Below, in pieces: positions 37,029 to 46,220 of a stretch of DNA of 64,000 nucleotides. The position numbers were made by a program, and so were the translations under genes. The stretch lies in the NCBI GenBank assembly GCA_964347975.1, contig CAYGAY010000016.1:1-64000 (forward strand). Direction: 5' to 3'. Each line of letters opens with the position of its first letter. The stretch's first letter is position 1. The notes under the pieces were generated by a model, which was not told where the DNA came from, did no database searches, and worked only from the letters and a program-made list of their open reading frames with translations. The stretch comes from Bin87 sp964347975. Lineage in GTDB: Bacteria; Chloroflexota; Dehalococcoidia; Lucifugimonadales; UBA3495.

Positions 37029-39410
37029 ATGACGGCTACCGTCGCCGGCCACGCCAGCCTCACCTTCTCCGACCTTCAAGCCGCCGTTCCCCGGATGGAT
37101 GGCGAGATCGCCCTGCCCGGCCTTTACGCTGACGTTCACGTCTGGCGAGACCATTGGGGCATTCCACATATCCGCGCCGCCAACGAGCATGACGCCTGGT
37201 TCGCCCAGGGTTTTGTGACTGCCCAAGACCGGCTGTGGGCCATGGAATATGACCGCCGTCGCGCGGTGGGCCGCTGGGCCGAGGCAGCGGGCAAATCCGC
37301 GATAGGACAGGATATGCAGATGCGGCGGCATCGCCTGGAAGACGCCGCCCGCGCCGACTGCGAAGCCGCCGGTCCACGGGCCAAAGCCATGCTGGAAGCC
37401 TACTCCGACGGAGTCAACGCCTTTATCAGGAGCGAAGCCCCCCTGCCGGCTGAATATGCCATTACGGGCATATCACCCGAACCATGGGAACCCTGGCACT
37501 GTCTGGCCATTTACAAAGTCCGTCACATCTTCATGGGAGTATTCGAGAACAAGGCGTGGCGAGCCCGCATGGTCAAAGCCCTGGGAGCGGAGCGAACTGC
37601 TCAGTTATTCCCGTCTTACCCGCCCGGACAGCCCGTCATCATTCCCACCGGGGCCGATTACGACGGCGAGGTTGACGCAGGCTTGGCTCAGCTTTTGGAA
37701 CACGCCGCCAACCTGAACCTCATCGGCGAGCTGGACAGTGGCTCTAACTCGTGGGCCATTGGGCCGGAACGCACCGCCACCGGAGGGCCGCTGCTGGCCG
37801 GCGACAGTCACCGCGGCCTGGACACGCCCAGCGTCTATTACCAGAACCACCTGGCCTGCGACACTTTCGACGTGATCGGAAACTCCTTCGCCGGCGTCCC
37901 CGGATTCCCTCATTTTGGCCACAACCCGTGGGTGGCCTGGTGCGTGACTCACACCGCCGCCGACTACCAGGACCTGTACATCGAGTGGTTCAACGATGCC
38001 GACCCGGCCCTCTATCAGAGCCAGGGCATCTGGTTCAACGCCGACGTGCGCGACGAGGTTATAAAGGTGCGCCACGGCCACGACGTCCACATTCGCACCT
38101 GGGCCACCCACCACGGCCCGGTGGTCGGCGGCGACCCCATGTCCGGTTACGGCCTGGCCCTGCGCTACACCGCCGGCCCGGATTTTTATAACAATCGGGG
38201 CGACCCGTGGACCGACATCCTGCCGGCCATGCTGGAAACCCACAGCGTCAACGAGTTGGCCGACGCCATGGCAGGCTGGGTTGACCCGGTGAACAACTTT
38301 GTGATGGCCGACGTTCACGGCAACTACGGCTACCAGTGTCGTGGCAAAATCCCCCGCCGGCCCGGCGACGTTCCCGCCCCCCTTCCCGTGCCGGGTTGGG
38401 ACGGTGAGCACGAATGGCAGGGCAATATCCCCTTCCGGGAAATGCCTCGCAACATCAACCCGCCGGAAGGCTACGTGGTCACCGCCAACAACCGTCCGGT
38501 CGGAGCCGATTACCCTTACTACATATCCATGGACTTTACCCCCGGCTACCGCGCCATGCGCGTGGCCCACGGCGTCAACAGCATCAGTAATCCCGCGGCC
38601 GCGGACATGGGCCGCATCCACTCCGAGCGGCTGTCCATACCCGCCCAGGCGTATGTGGCCGCGCTTTCCGGGGTGCCTGCGCCGTCGGATCCCACGGCTG
38701 CCGAGGCTTTGCGTCGCCTGCAGAAGTGGTCGGGCAGCATGAATCCCGATGCCGTGGAGCCGACCATCTACAGCGCGATGCGAGATGCCCTGCTGTGGCG
38801 TCTGCTGAAGCACAACATCGGCGAGGAGTTGGCCGCGTTGGCGTGGTGGCAGCCTGCGGATCGGGGGAGAGGCGTTTTCCTCAACCGTTTCAAAAACCTG
38901 ATGACCGATGGGATGAGCGCCGGCGATACCGACCTTCTCCCCGAGGACACGGATTGGCCCGGCCTTTTGAAGACGGCTTTGGAAGACGGGAGCCGGACGC
39001 TGAAGGCCCAACTCGGCCCCGACATTGACGGCTGGCGCTGGGACCGGGTTCATCGGGCGCGACCGCAGCATCCCCTATCCATGGCAACGCCCGCGCTGGG
39101 CAAACTGCTGGACCCGCCGGAGATACCCACCGGCGGCGACGGTGATACGCCATGGGCCGGACCATACGCTCCGGGCGACTTGGCGACAGCCCTCGGGCTG
39201 TCCGTCTTCCGCTACGCTTACGACCCGGCCGACTGGGAACGCTCGCTTTGGGCGGTGCCGCTGGGCGCGTCGGGGCACCCCGGCAGCAAGCATTACGCTG
39301 ACCAGTCCACAATGTGGAGCAAGGTGCGAATGGCGCCGATGATCTACGGTTGGGAACGTGTGAAGGCTAACGCCGAGACCGAGCAGACCTTATACATGGT
39401 AAAAGGGTAA
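37029..39410 (+). CDS. Penicillin acylase family amidohydrolase
   Basis: Ntn-hydrolase of about 793 residues, made as a precursor that self-cleaves. The N-terminal chain has VHVWRDHWGIPHIRAANEHDAWFAQGFV (seen in pieces). The new N terminus after maturation is the Ser of GSNSWAIG near residue 239, and GNSFAGVPGFPHFGHNPWVAW follows. The long beta chain ends near the stop. The ATG at 37029 has GGAG 6 nt upstream; an upstream TTG is unlikely. No clear signal peptide is seen, unlike classical periplasmic acylases. Natural substrates may be N-acyl amides or lactones. Confidence 0.88.
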   Translation: MTATVAGHASLTFSDLQAAVPRMDGEIALPGLYADVHVWRDHWGIPHIRAANEHDAWFAQGFVTAQDRLWAMEYDRRRAVGRWAEAAGKSAIGQDMQMRRHRLEDAARADCEAAGPRAKAMLEAYSDGVNAFIRSEAPLPAEYAITGISPEPWEPWHCLAIYKVRHIFMGVFENKAWRARMVKALGAERTAQLFPSYPPGQPVIIPTGADYDGEVDAGLAQLLEHAANLNLIGELDSGSNSWAIGPERTATGGPLLAGDSHRGLDTPSVYYQNHLACDTFDVIGNSFAGVPGFPHFGHNPWVAWCVTHTAADYQDLYIEWFNDADPALYQSQGIWFNADVRDEVIKVRHGHDVHIRTWATHHGPVVGGDPMSGYGLALRYTAGPDFYNNRGDPWTDILPAMLETHSVNELADAMAGWVDPVNNFVMADVHGNYGYQCRGKIPRRPGDVPAPLPVPGWDGEHEWQGNIPFREMPRNINPPEGYVVTANNRPVGADYPYYISMDFTPGYRAMRVAHGVNSISNPAAADMGRIHSERLSIPAQAYVAALSGVPAPSDPTAAEALRRLQKWSGSMNPDAVEPTIYSAMRDALLWRLLKHNIGEELAALAWWQPADRGRGVFLNRFKNLMTDGMSAGDTDLLPEDTDWPGLLKTALEDGSRTLKAQLGPDIDGWRWDRVHRARPQHPLSMATPALGKLLDPPEIPTGGDGDTPWAGPYAPGDLATALGLSVFRYAYDPADWERSLWAVPLGASGHPGSKHYADQSTMWSKVRMAPMIYGWERVKANAETEQTLYMVKG

Positions 39411-39441
39411 ACTACTGTGGAGTCCGAAATGAGTTGACGCA

Positions 39442-39717
39442 ATGGCCCTACGACCTGCCCCATTGGAAAGCCTGAGTTTTCCCACCAAGGTGCTGTTGCT
39501 GGGCGCTGGCATCTTCTTGGTGTACACCATATCGCTGATTGCAGCCCTGCTATTGACCGGCATCAGCCCGTTGCAAGAAGCGTGAGCAGGTCTGGATGCT
39601 GAGCATAGACGCTTTGTATTAGTGGCTGGGCTCGGATTGTGGATTTTTCTGTTAGGCAGCGCAATCTGGGCCTTCTGGCGTCAAGGTTGGAAGCCATGGG
39701 GCTGGTCGGATGGTTAG
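39442..39717 (+). pseudogene. Two-helix membrane protein interrupted by UGA
   Basis: From the ATG at 39442 the frame encodes a membrane helix (KVLLLGAGIFLVYTISLIAA) and stops at TGA 39583-39585 after 47 residues. The same frame continues without other stops through a second helix (FVLVAGLGLWIFLLGSAIWAF) to TAG at 39715-39717. Either a nonsense mutation split one small gene, or the first part is a separate 47-residue protein. No selenocysteine context is seen. Confidence 0.4.
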
Positions 39718-39787
39718 AAACGTATTGCGGGAGGCCGTAGTGGCTTTAGGGTGGTCATGATGCGGCACATATATCTTTCTGGGTGTC

Positions 39788-40114
39788 TTGATTTTGCTGT
39801 CGCCGGTCTTGATCCTGGCTTGCCGGAACAGATTCAATCAGGTCGTGGTTCCGCTTTACAACTTCGTAGCAGCTATCATAGTTCTGGCGGCAGTAGCGTC
39901 CACGTTATTCAAGGAACCCAATTGGCTAGTGATTTTCGCTACGGCGGCCGCGACAGTATTCGGCATAGTCGGTACATGGTTGGTATTTGTCTATCAAAAT
40001 GCGTATTGGGCGCTGCTCATATTGTTGTTCACATTCTTCCCTTTCTATGCGACCGGAATATATCTGATGCTTACTGCGCTGGTTAGGTTGGTGTGGTTCT
40101 CATTCCGCCGCTGA
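39788..40114 (+). CDS. Small multi-pass membrane protein
   Basis: A 108-residue hydrophobic protein with three or four membrane helices (YNFVAAIIVLAAVAST, WLVIFATAAATVFGIVGTWLV, ALLILLFTFFPFYATGIYLM). The only in-frame starts are TTG at 39788 and internal codons; no ribosome-binding site is obvious. The 3' end overlaps the convergent flavin oxidoreductase by 32 nt. Function unknown. Confidence 0.45.
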   Translation: MILLSPVLILACRNRFNQVVVPLYNFVAAIIVLAAVASTLFKEPNWLVIFATAAATVFGIVGTWLVFVYQNAYWALLILLFTFFPFYATGIYLMLTALVRLVWFSFRR

Positions 40115-41126
40115 CCCGATCCTCCCGCAAATGCGGCGCCACCCGCTCGGCGAACAGTTCCAGGTTGGCGATGCCGTCTCGCAGCGGCATTCCGGGCCAC
40201 ATCATGCGGAAACAGCCGTGGGACATTCCCAACCCGCGGTAACGGGTCAGTTCCTCGACCACCTCGTCGGGGCTGCCGATAACGAACCGGTCGCGGGCGA
40301 GATCTTCAAACGGCTCCCGGAAATTTTCCTCGCCGGGCAGGGCTTTGTCTTGGCCCCATTGTGCATAGGCCTCGTACTTGCCTCCCAGGTAGGGAGCCGC
40401 GCTCGCAAGCGCTTCCTCGTGGGTGCGACCCACGAAAACTTCCCGGCCCAGGGGGAGGCGGTCTGGCGCGCCTGAATTGGCCGCGCCCGCCGCTTCATGG
40501 TACATCTCAACCTGTTGGCTGATGGTGTCGAACTTGGCGTGGGGGTTCACGTACCACGTGTAGCCCAGTCGCGCGGCGCGGGTGATGGCTGCGTCGCTGT
40601 TGGCAGCCACCCACACCGGCGGGTGCGGCCGCTGCACCGGACGCAGCATCAGCTGGGCATCGTGGAGACGAAAATACTGCCCTTCGTAGTCCACCTTCTC
40701 GCCGGACCACAGCAATCGCATCGCCTCCAGGCATTCCAGGTAGCGACTGACTCGGGTACGGCGGGGAACCCCGAAGTTGTCGTATTCCTCATCCCGGTAA
40801 CCCAACGCGGCGCTCAATGTGAAGTTCCCGCCGGTGATGATGTCCATGGTCGCCACTCGCTCCGCCAGGTCAACCGGGTGGTGTAAGGGCACGAGCAGGG
40901 TCGCCACCAAACCCATTCCCCGGGCTTCGGCGGAAATGCGGGCCAGCAGCGGCATGGTCTGCAATTGCTGGTACGGGTCGGTGAGGTAGTGCTGGCCTTG
41001 ATAAACCATGTCGAAGCCGAGATCCCGCGCCGCGCTCACGTAGGCGCAGATGTTGGCGAAAGCTTGCTGCATATCCGAGCCAGCCGGCTGCTGGGCGATG
41101 GCGGAAAGGGATACTCCGAACTTCAT
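40083..41126 (-). CDS. LLM-class flavin-dependent oxidoreductase
   Basis: Luciferase-like monooxygenase of 347 residues beginning MKFGVSLSAIAQQPAGSD. It shows VYQGQHYLTDPYQQLQTMP, SAALGYRDEEYDNFGV and HPPVWVAANSDAAITRAARL. It is a clear paralog of the gene at 8490-9515 (same GYRD, WVAAN, NPHA and PGEENFREPFEDLARDRF blocks). GAGG lies 9 nt before the ATG at 41126; an in-frame start at 41162 lacks one. Confidence 0.9.
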   Translation of the reverse strand: MKFGVSLSAIAQQPAGSDMQQAFANICAYVSAARDLGFDMVYQGQHYLTDPYQQLQTMPLLARISAEARGMGLVATLLVPLHHPVDLAERVATMDIITGGNFTLSAALGYRDEEYDNFGVPRRTRVSRYLECLEAMRLLWSGEKVDYEGQYFRLHDAQLMLRPVQRPHPPVWVAANSDAAITRAARLGYTWYVNPHAKFDTISQQVEMYHEAAGAANSGAPDRLPLGREVFVGRTHEEALASAAPYLGGKYEAYAQWGQDKALPGEENFREPFEDLARDRFVIGSPDEVVEELTRYRGLGMSHGCFRMMWPGMPLRDGIANLELFAERVAPHLREDRVSGGMRTTPT

Positions 41127-41166
41127 CGTATTGCCTCGCATATTAACCGGCATTCCCGGCATATTC

Positions 41167-41246
41167 CGTCATTCCCGCCTTCGCGGGAATCCAGGAACTT
41201 TTAGCGCCGGGCAATCTGGATTCCGGCTTTTACCGGAATGACGGGT
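41167..41246. repeat. Dispersed repeat family B, copy 3
   Basis: Two palindromes: CATTCCCGCCTTCGCGGGAAT and GGATTCCGGCTTTTACCGGAAT, 30 nt apart, between two minus-strand genes. Confidence 0.7.
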
Positions 41247-41248
41247 AG

Positions 41249-41719
41249 CTAGACGGCCAGCTCTCGACCCAACAGGTCTATGGCCGCCTGCACCGCTCCG
41301 TGCTTGGTAGCGTCCCGGTCACCGCCGACGCGGATCTCAATCGCGGCATCCTCGCCGCCCTTCACCGCCAGTCCAATCCAGAAGGTGCCGATGGGCAGGC
41401 CGCTGCGTCCCGGCGCCGGGCCGGTGACTCCCGTGGTTGAAAGGGCGTAGTCCGTGCCGGTCAACTCCAGCGCCCCCCTTGCCATGGCGATGGCCATTTC
41501 CCGGCTGACGCTGCCCGCCGTCTCATAGAGTTCGTCGGGAACGCCCAGGATTTTCTCCTTCAGACCGCCCGTGTAAGCGACGACGCCGCCCGGGAAAAAG
41601 CGCGACGCTCCAGGGATGGTACCCAACGTGTAACCGAGCAGACCGTTGGTGCACGCTTCCGCCACCGACACCGTCTGCCCGCGTTCCAAGAGAATCTCGG
41701 CTACCTGTTGCACGTCCAC
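41249..41719 (-). CDS. CinA C-terminal-domain protein (PncC-like)
   Basis: A 156-residue stand-alone CinA C-terminal domain, the fold of nicotinamide-nucleotide amidase (NAD salvage). It shows IPGASRFFPGGVVAYTGGLKEKILGV and TTGVTGPAPG. The usual ESCTGG motif reads EACTNG, so the conserved serine is Ala and the first Gly is Asn. Amidase activity is therefore doubtful, although the fold is clear. Confidence 0.82.
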   Translation of the reverse strand: MDVQQVAEILLERGQTVSVAEACTNGLLGYTLGTIPGASRFFPGGVVAYTGGLKEKILGVPDELYETAGSVSREMAIAMARGALELTGTDYALSTTGVTGPAPGRSGLPIGTFWIGLAVKGGEDAAIEIRVGGDRDATKHGAVQAAIDLLGRELAV

Positions 41720-41736
41720 TATATGCCTCCTTTACT

Positions 41737-41759
41737 CCCTCTCCCCTGGCGGGAGAGGG
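41737..41759. repeat. Intergenic hairpin CCCTCTCCC/GGGAGAGGG, copy 1
   Basis: A perfect 9-bp stem with a 5-nt loop, followed by TCGGGGTGAGGG. The same stem with inverted flank occurs at 60439-60459. No T-run follows, so it is not an obvious terminator. Confidence 0.6.
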
Positions 41760-41789
41760 TCGGGGTGAGGGGGAACAGCGCAGAGCGCA

Positions 41790-42113
41790 TTATACGTCCA
41801 TCATCTTGTCCGGAGACATCATCTCCCAGAATTCGATGCGGTTGCCTTCAACCAATGGCCTGATCTGTGCGCCAATTTCCAGCGCCGCCGGCGGCAACTG
41901 ATGCCCGCCGCGCATGGGGGACATCAAGGCCTCGTCAGTCCATTCAAGAATGACGACGTCTTGTTCCGCCGGAGTGGTCGCGCCGTTGAAATATACCCGG
42001 AATTCGCTACGCTGGCCGGCGTCGTGGTAGATCTGCGCCTGTTTCTGCAACAGGCTGGCCACCCGGCGCGCCTCGCCCGGTTTGGTCTTGAAGATTCTCC
42101 TGAGTACGTACAT
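41790..42113 (-). CDS. Dimeric alpha/beta-barrel protein (NIPSNAP/ABM-like)
   Basis: A 107-residue protein with a ferredoxin-like pattern: strand MYVLRRIFKTKPG, helix EARRVASLLQKQAQIYHDAG, strands FRVYFNG and VVILEWTDE. AGGAG lies 6-7 nt before the ATG at 42113. It may be an EthD/NIPSNAP-like enzyme or binding protein. No catalytic residues identified. Confidence 0.6.
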   Translation of the reverse strand: MYVLRRIFKTKPGEARRVASLLQKQAQIYHDAGQRSEFRVYFNGATTPAEQDVVILEWTDEALMSPMRGGHQLPPAALEIGAQIRPLVEGNRIEFWEMMSPDKMMDV

Positions 42114-42206
42114 AGGGAACTCCTTTTCAGAGGTGGATGGAACATGACCGCCAATATGATACCCCAATTTCGCCACCCGGCGGGTTCAATGGAGGCGCTT
42201 CGGCGG

Positions 42207-42968
42207 CTAACGTTTCCGCAGCAAACACAGAAACTCCCGGTTGCCCGCGTCTCCGGCGATGGGCGACGGTATCGTATCTAACAAATCAACATCCTCGCGC
42301 GCCCGTAGCCAGTCCTGTACCCGCGAAAGTATATCGTCGCGCAAGGCGTCATTGCGGATAATACCGCCTTTGCCCACCTCGCCCCGCCGGGCCTCAAACT
42401 GCGGTTTGATGAGGACGACGGCGTACCCGCCGGCCCGCAGATGAGTCAACGGCTCCGGCAAAGCCATGGTCAGGGAGATAAACGACACGTCAGCCACCAG
42501 CAAATCTACCGGCTCCGGCAGCTCGAATGGATAGCGCGCGTTTAATTTCTCCATGCACACGACCCGAGGGTCCTGACGCAGGCGGTAGTGCAGTTGGCCG
42601 TGTCCCACGTCCACAGCGTACACCGTCCCCACGCCCCTTTGCAGCAGGCAGTCGGTAAAGCCCCCGGTGGAGGCTCCGACATCCAGCGCTACGCCGCCCT
42701 CGAGGGCTATTCCGTGCGCATCGGTCCAGGCATCCAGAGCGCGAGCCAATTTGACGCCGCCCCTGCTCACGTAGGGGAGACGTTCCCGCAATTCCAGTGG
42801 CGTGTCCGGGGCCAGGAACGTGCCGGCTTTCTGCACCGGGCCGGCCGGCGAGACCACTGCGCCGGCCATTATCAATGCCTGGGCCTGCTCCCTGCTTTCG
42901 ACCAGTCCCCGCTCCACCAACAGCAAATCGGCCCGGCGTCGCGCTTTGGCTTTCACGCTGTTCGCCAT
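42207..42968 (-). CDS. tlyA: TlyA-family rRNA 2'-O-methyltransferase
   Basis: S4-like RNA-binding domain (RRRADLLLVERGLVESREQA, residues about 11-70) followed by an FtsJ-type AdoMet methyltransferase (DVGASTGGFTDCLLQRG near 100, then AVDVGHGQLHYRLRQD). Family members methylate cytidines in 16S and 23S rRNA; the old name hemolysin A is misleading. The start at ATG 42968 fits the family N terminus. A GTG at 42998 that overlaps the upstream stop (GTGA) is the alternative. It lies directly after an enoyl-CoA hydratase gene. Confidence 0.9.
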   Translation of the reverse strand: MANSVKAKARRRADLLLVERGLVESREQAQALIMAGAVVSPAGPVQKAGTFLAPDTPLELRERLPYVSRGGVKLARALDAWTDAHGIALEGGVALDVGASTGGFTDCLLQRGVGTVYAVDVGHGQLHYRLRQDPRVVCMEKLNARYPFELPEPVDLLVADVSFISLTMALPEPLTHLRAGGYAVVLIKPQFEARRGEVGKGGIIRNDALRDDILSRVQDWLRAREDVDLLDTIPSPIAGDAGNREFLCLLRKR

Positions 42969-42994
42969 TCGCCCGGTCGTCGCTCGCCCGGTCG

Positions 42995-43831
42995 TCACTC
43001 GCCGATGAACGCGGGCCGCCGCTTTTCCAGGAACGCGCGAAAACCCTCGTGGTAGTCGCGGGTGTCGAACTGGGTAAGGGGCAAGTCGGCCTCTTCCGGC
43101 GTCAGGTCGAGAGAAGGTTTCGCCAGAACCTGGTTCAGCGTCTTCTTGTTGACGGCGTGGGAAAGCGGAGCCAGGGCGGCGATGTCGGCGGCCAATTGGT
43201 ACGTTGCCTCTTCCAACTTTCCGTCGGGAACTACCTGGTTGACCAACCCGATCCGCAGCGCCTCGTCTGCGTCCAGGAGGCGCCCCGAAAGCAGGATGTA
43301 CAAAGCGTTGCCCTTGCCCACCAGGTTCACCAACCCGTACATCTCCCGGTGCCCTATCGTGATGCCCAGCCGCGCCACCGGAATACCGAGGCGGCTGCCT
43401 TCGGCGGCGACGCGCAGGTCGGTGGCGACGGCAAGCTCGCAGCCGCCGCCGGCGGCGAAGCCCCGAATCATGGAGATGACCGGCGTGCCGATTTCCGCCA
43501 CCGTTTCCAGCAGGGCGTCCACCGCCCGGTTGTAGATCCTGCCCTTGGCGGAATCGCTGCGGTACTCTTCAAAATCGCCGATGTCCGCGCCGGCCGAGAA
43601 CGCCGTGTCCCCGGCCCCGGTAATCACAACGCAACGCACGTCCCGGTCGGCATCCAGACGGCGCAGCAGCCCGGTAAGCTCCGTCCACATGGCGAACGAG
43701 ATGGCGTTGCGCTGCTTCGGACGGTTGATGGTAACGGTGGCAAGGGGCGGCGCGCGGCGCAGCAGGATGTAACCGTGGTCGTCGATTGGAGCGTCGGCAA
43801 TAGCCGAGGAGACCGAAGGTGATTGGGTCAT
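42995..43831 (-). CDS. Enoyl-CoA hydratase/isomerase family protein
   Basis: Crotonase-fold enzyme of 278 residues. The CoA oxyanion loop AFSAGADIGDFEE and the second oxyanion element RGFAAGGGCELAVATDLRVA are clear, with GLVNQVVP further on. AGGAG is 10 nt before the ATG at 43831; the in-frame extension to 43906 is unlikely. Probably acts in fatty-acid or aromatic CoA-ester breakdown. Confidence 0.9.
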   Translation of the reverse strand: MTQSPSVSSAIADAPIDDHGYILLRRAPPLATVTINRPKQRNAISFAMWTELTGLLRRLDADRDVRCVVITGAGDTAFSAGADIGDFEEYRSDSAKGRIYNRAVDALLETVAEIGTPVISMIRGFAAGGGCELAVATDLRVAAEGSRLGIPVARLGITIGHREMYGLVNLVGKGNALYILLSGRLLDADEALRIGLVNQVVPDGKLEEATYQLAADIAALAPLSHAVNKKTLNQVLAKPSLDLTPEEADLPLTQFDTRDYHEGFRAFLEKRRPAFIGE

Positions 43832-44156
43832 GGCGAAGGGCTCCTGCGTAGATGGAGTTCGATTTGGCGGCGAAACCAGCCTAGCGACGCGGACGAGAGT
43901 AGTCAAATTCTAATCATTGGCTTAGGGGCATGATCCGACAACGCCGACGAGATTTATCACCACTGAATATATGAACGGTTATTGCACATTATGATACATA
44001 ATAATGCCATAATTCGATGATATTATTGACAGAGATGCGCAAATCCCTTAATCTGCGCCCCACTTTTGAGGATATTCGGGAATCGCCCACAGAAACAGAT
44101 TTGATCGGCTCGCACACAACCGGGGCGCTGCTTTGCCTTCGCAAAAGGTGGTCATC
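43832..44156. other. Divergent intergenic region with AT-rich promoter zone
   Basis: No gene is seen. The AT-rich stretch 43970-44035, unusual for this GC-rich window, precedes the promoter of the first ABC cassette. Confidence 0.6.
44026..44054 (+). promoter_or_regulatory. Promoter candidate of ABC cassette 1
   Basis: TTGACA (44026-44031), 17-nt spacer, TAATCT (44049-44054), about 100 nt before the binding-protein start. The -10 box is weak. The second cassette has a matching TTGACA-17-TATTAT at 48838. Confidence 0.5.
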
Positions 44157-46097
44157 ATGTCGTCAAAATCGTTCCGAATGCTCATTGCCAGTTTCGCGGG
44201 CGCTGTCCTGCTGATGGTTATCATCGCTTGTGGCGGAACTCAACAGCCGGCCGCGCCGGCTCCGGCAAGTCAGCCGGCTGCCCAGCAACAACCGGGCCAA
44301 CAGCCTGCCGATGGGCAACAGCAAGCTGGGGAACAGCAGCAGCCCGCTGGTCAGCAACCAGCTGCACCGACTGCTACCACCGCGCCGCCGACGCCTACGT
44401 TGCCGCCGTTGGCAACCGTTCGCCCGACGAGTACTCCCGCGCCGACAGCGGTGGCGCGCACCTCTCCCACGCCCATCCCTAGCGGCCCGCCCAAGCACGG
44501 CGGTATGGCCCGCATGTCGGCTTACGCTGACACCAAGGACTGGGACCCGCTGGGGTCTTCGTCGTTGTCCAGCGTGATCTCATATTCCCAGCTATACAAC
44601 CAGATCGTCCAGTTCGATACGGACGATCCCACCCTGATCGTGGGAGACTTGGCGGAAAGTTGGGAGACCAATGAGGAAGGCACATCCTTCACGTTCCATC
44701 TCCGGGATGGAGTCAAATGGACCGACGGGGAAACGCTCGATGCTGATGATGTCGTGTACACCATGCAGCGTTATGGCAACCCCTGCAACGGACGTGGCCG
44801 GTCGGGTCTGTGGCGGACCTACACCATCCCCATTGAGGTGGTCGAGTTGAAGGACAAGGCCGACTGCACGGCGCTCAACGCCGACGATGTAGTCCGCAAG
44901 GTTGATGACCTGACGGTGGAGTTCAACCTCGCCTTCGCATCTGGAGCCTTCATTAAGTTCCTGGCCATCGACTACGCGAAAGTCCTGCCGAAGCACCTGC
45001 TGGAGCAGGGGGTTGACCTCAATCTGGCTGAAAACATCCTGAGGCACGGCGCCACCTCCGGCCCGTTTATCCTCGAGGACTACCAATCCGGCAACCACTA
45101 TAAGGTGAACAAGAACCCTGACTACTTCAAGGAAGGATTGCCCTACCTTGACCGGATTGAGCACTTCATCATCACGGTGCCGGCTACATTTATCGCCCAG
45201 GTGGAAGCGGGACAGATTGATGCGTCCAACGCCGCCGCCAACAACCTGACGGCGCCCGAGAACTACGCAATAGAGGTTTCGACCAATAGCGAGTACGTGG
45301 CCCACGAGGTACTCGGCGGCACCCGCGGCTTCATGCTCAACGTGAAACGGGAGCCCTTCAGCGACCACCGGGTACGGCAAGCCATCAACTTGGCGGTGGA
45401 CCGGCAAAAGGTGAACGAACGGGCGCTGCACGGGGCCGGTCGGGGCCACTGCCCGCTGGTCGGTTTGGCTCATGACTACGAAGAATGCGTCACCTGGCCT
45501 GGCATGAGGCCCAAAGACACCCCAGGCGGACAGGAAGACATCGCCCGGGCCAGGGAATTGATGGCTGAGGCAGGCTACCCTGACGGCTTCAAGATCGAAT
45601 ACACGGCCAGGCAGGTAGGTACCTACGTGGTTGAGTGCTCGGTGATCAAGCAGGACCTCGAGGAGTTTCTGGGCATCACCGGCGATATTGCAACATACCC
45701 CAGCGCCGCCGGCTACGCCAAGTATGGAACGTCCCGGCCGGCCAATGCCGCAGGCGACTGGGACGTGGGCTGCCAGGCCGACGGTATGACCGTCTTCGAC
45801 GTGGACGCTGTGTACGGTGGCATCTTCCTCAAGGGCGGCACCCGCAACTACACGGACTGGAACGCTCCTAAACTCGTTGAATGGTTCGAGCGGCAAAAGG
45901 TCGAATTGGACCCGGAGATGCGTCGGCAGATCAACAAGGAAGCCGAACTCTGGCTGCATAGTTTCGAGGACAACCACTGGGTCAGCCTGACCCTTGGGCG
46001 GAACTTCTGGGTTATGAACCGGGACATCAAAGGGTTCAACGCGCCGCAGACCGTTCAATACGGGTTCAAGCACGAGCATCTGTGGTGGGACCGGTAG
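44157..46097 (+). CDS. ABC transporter peptide-binding lipoprotein (cassette 1)
   Basis: Extracellular SBP_bac_5-type solute receptor, 646 residues. The N terminus carries a lipoprotein signal (FAGAVLLMVIIAC, lipobox Cys) and then an 80-residue Ala/Pro/Gln/Thr linker. The binding domain begins near residue 115 (GGMARMSAYADTKDWDPLGS), includes DDPTLIVGDLAESWE and VKWTDGETLDADDVVYTM, and ends at HLWWDR. AAGGTGG lies before the ATG at 44157. No ATPase gene is near. Substrate: oligopeptides or similar amphipathic molecules, by family. Confidence 0.93.
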   Translation: MSSKSFRMLIASFAGAVLLMVIIACGGTQQPAAPAPASQPAAQQQPGQQPADGQQQAGEQQQPAGQQPAAPTATTAPPTPTLPPLATVRPTSTPAPTAVARTSPTPIPSGPPKHGGMARMSAYADTKDWDPLGSSSLSSVISYSQLYNQIVQFDTDDPTLIVGDLAESWETNEEGTSFTFHLRDGVKWTDGETLDADDVVYTMQRYGNPCNGRGRSGLWRTYTIPIEVVELKDKADCTALNADDVVRKVDDLTVEFNLAFASGAFIKFLAIDYAKVLPKHLLEQGVDLNLAENILRHGATSGPFILEDYQSGNHYKVNKNPDYFKEGLPYLDRIEHFIITVPATFIAQVEAGQIDASNAAANNLTAPENYAIEVSTNSEYVAHEVLGGTRGFMLNVKREPFSDHRVRQAINLAVDRQKVNERALHGAGRGHCPLVGLAHDYEECVTWPGMRPKDTPGGQEDIARARELMAEAGYPDGFKIEYTARQVGTYVVECSVIKQDLEEFLGITGDIATYPSAAGYAKYGTSRPANAAGDWDVGCQADGMTVFDVDAVYGGIFLKGGTRNYTDWNAPKLVEWFERQKVELDPEMRRQINKEAELWLHSFEDNHWVSLTLGRNFWVMNRDIKGFNAPQTVQYGFKHEHLWWDR

Positions 46098-46220
46098 CGG
46101 TTTCAACGCCGTAACGATCACAGTATCTTCCGACGGTTGGACACTGGCTTTGCCTCAAGGCAAGCGGGGCGAGCAACGGGTCGCCCCGCTTGTTGCAGAG
46201 TTTCCAGCGAGGGTTAAGCA

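Noticed and set aside
37605..39071. 488-codon antisense frame in the penicillin acylase gene
   Set aside because: No domain or start signal; the sense strand encodes a full acylase with its catalytic serine.
39583..39585. UGA as selenocysteine codon
   Set aside because: No catalytic context and no visible SECIS-like hairpin; a nonsense mutation or gene end is simpler.
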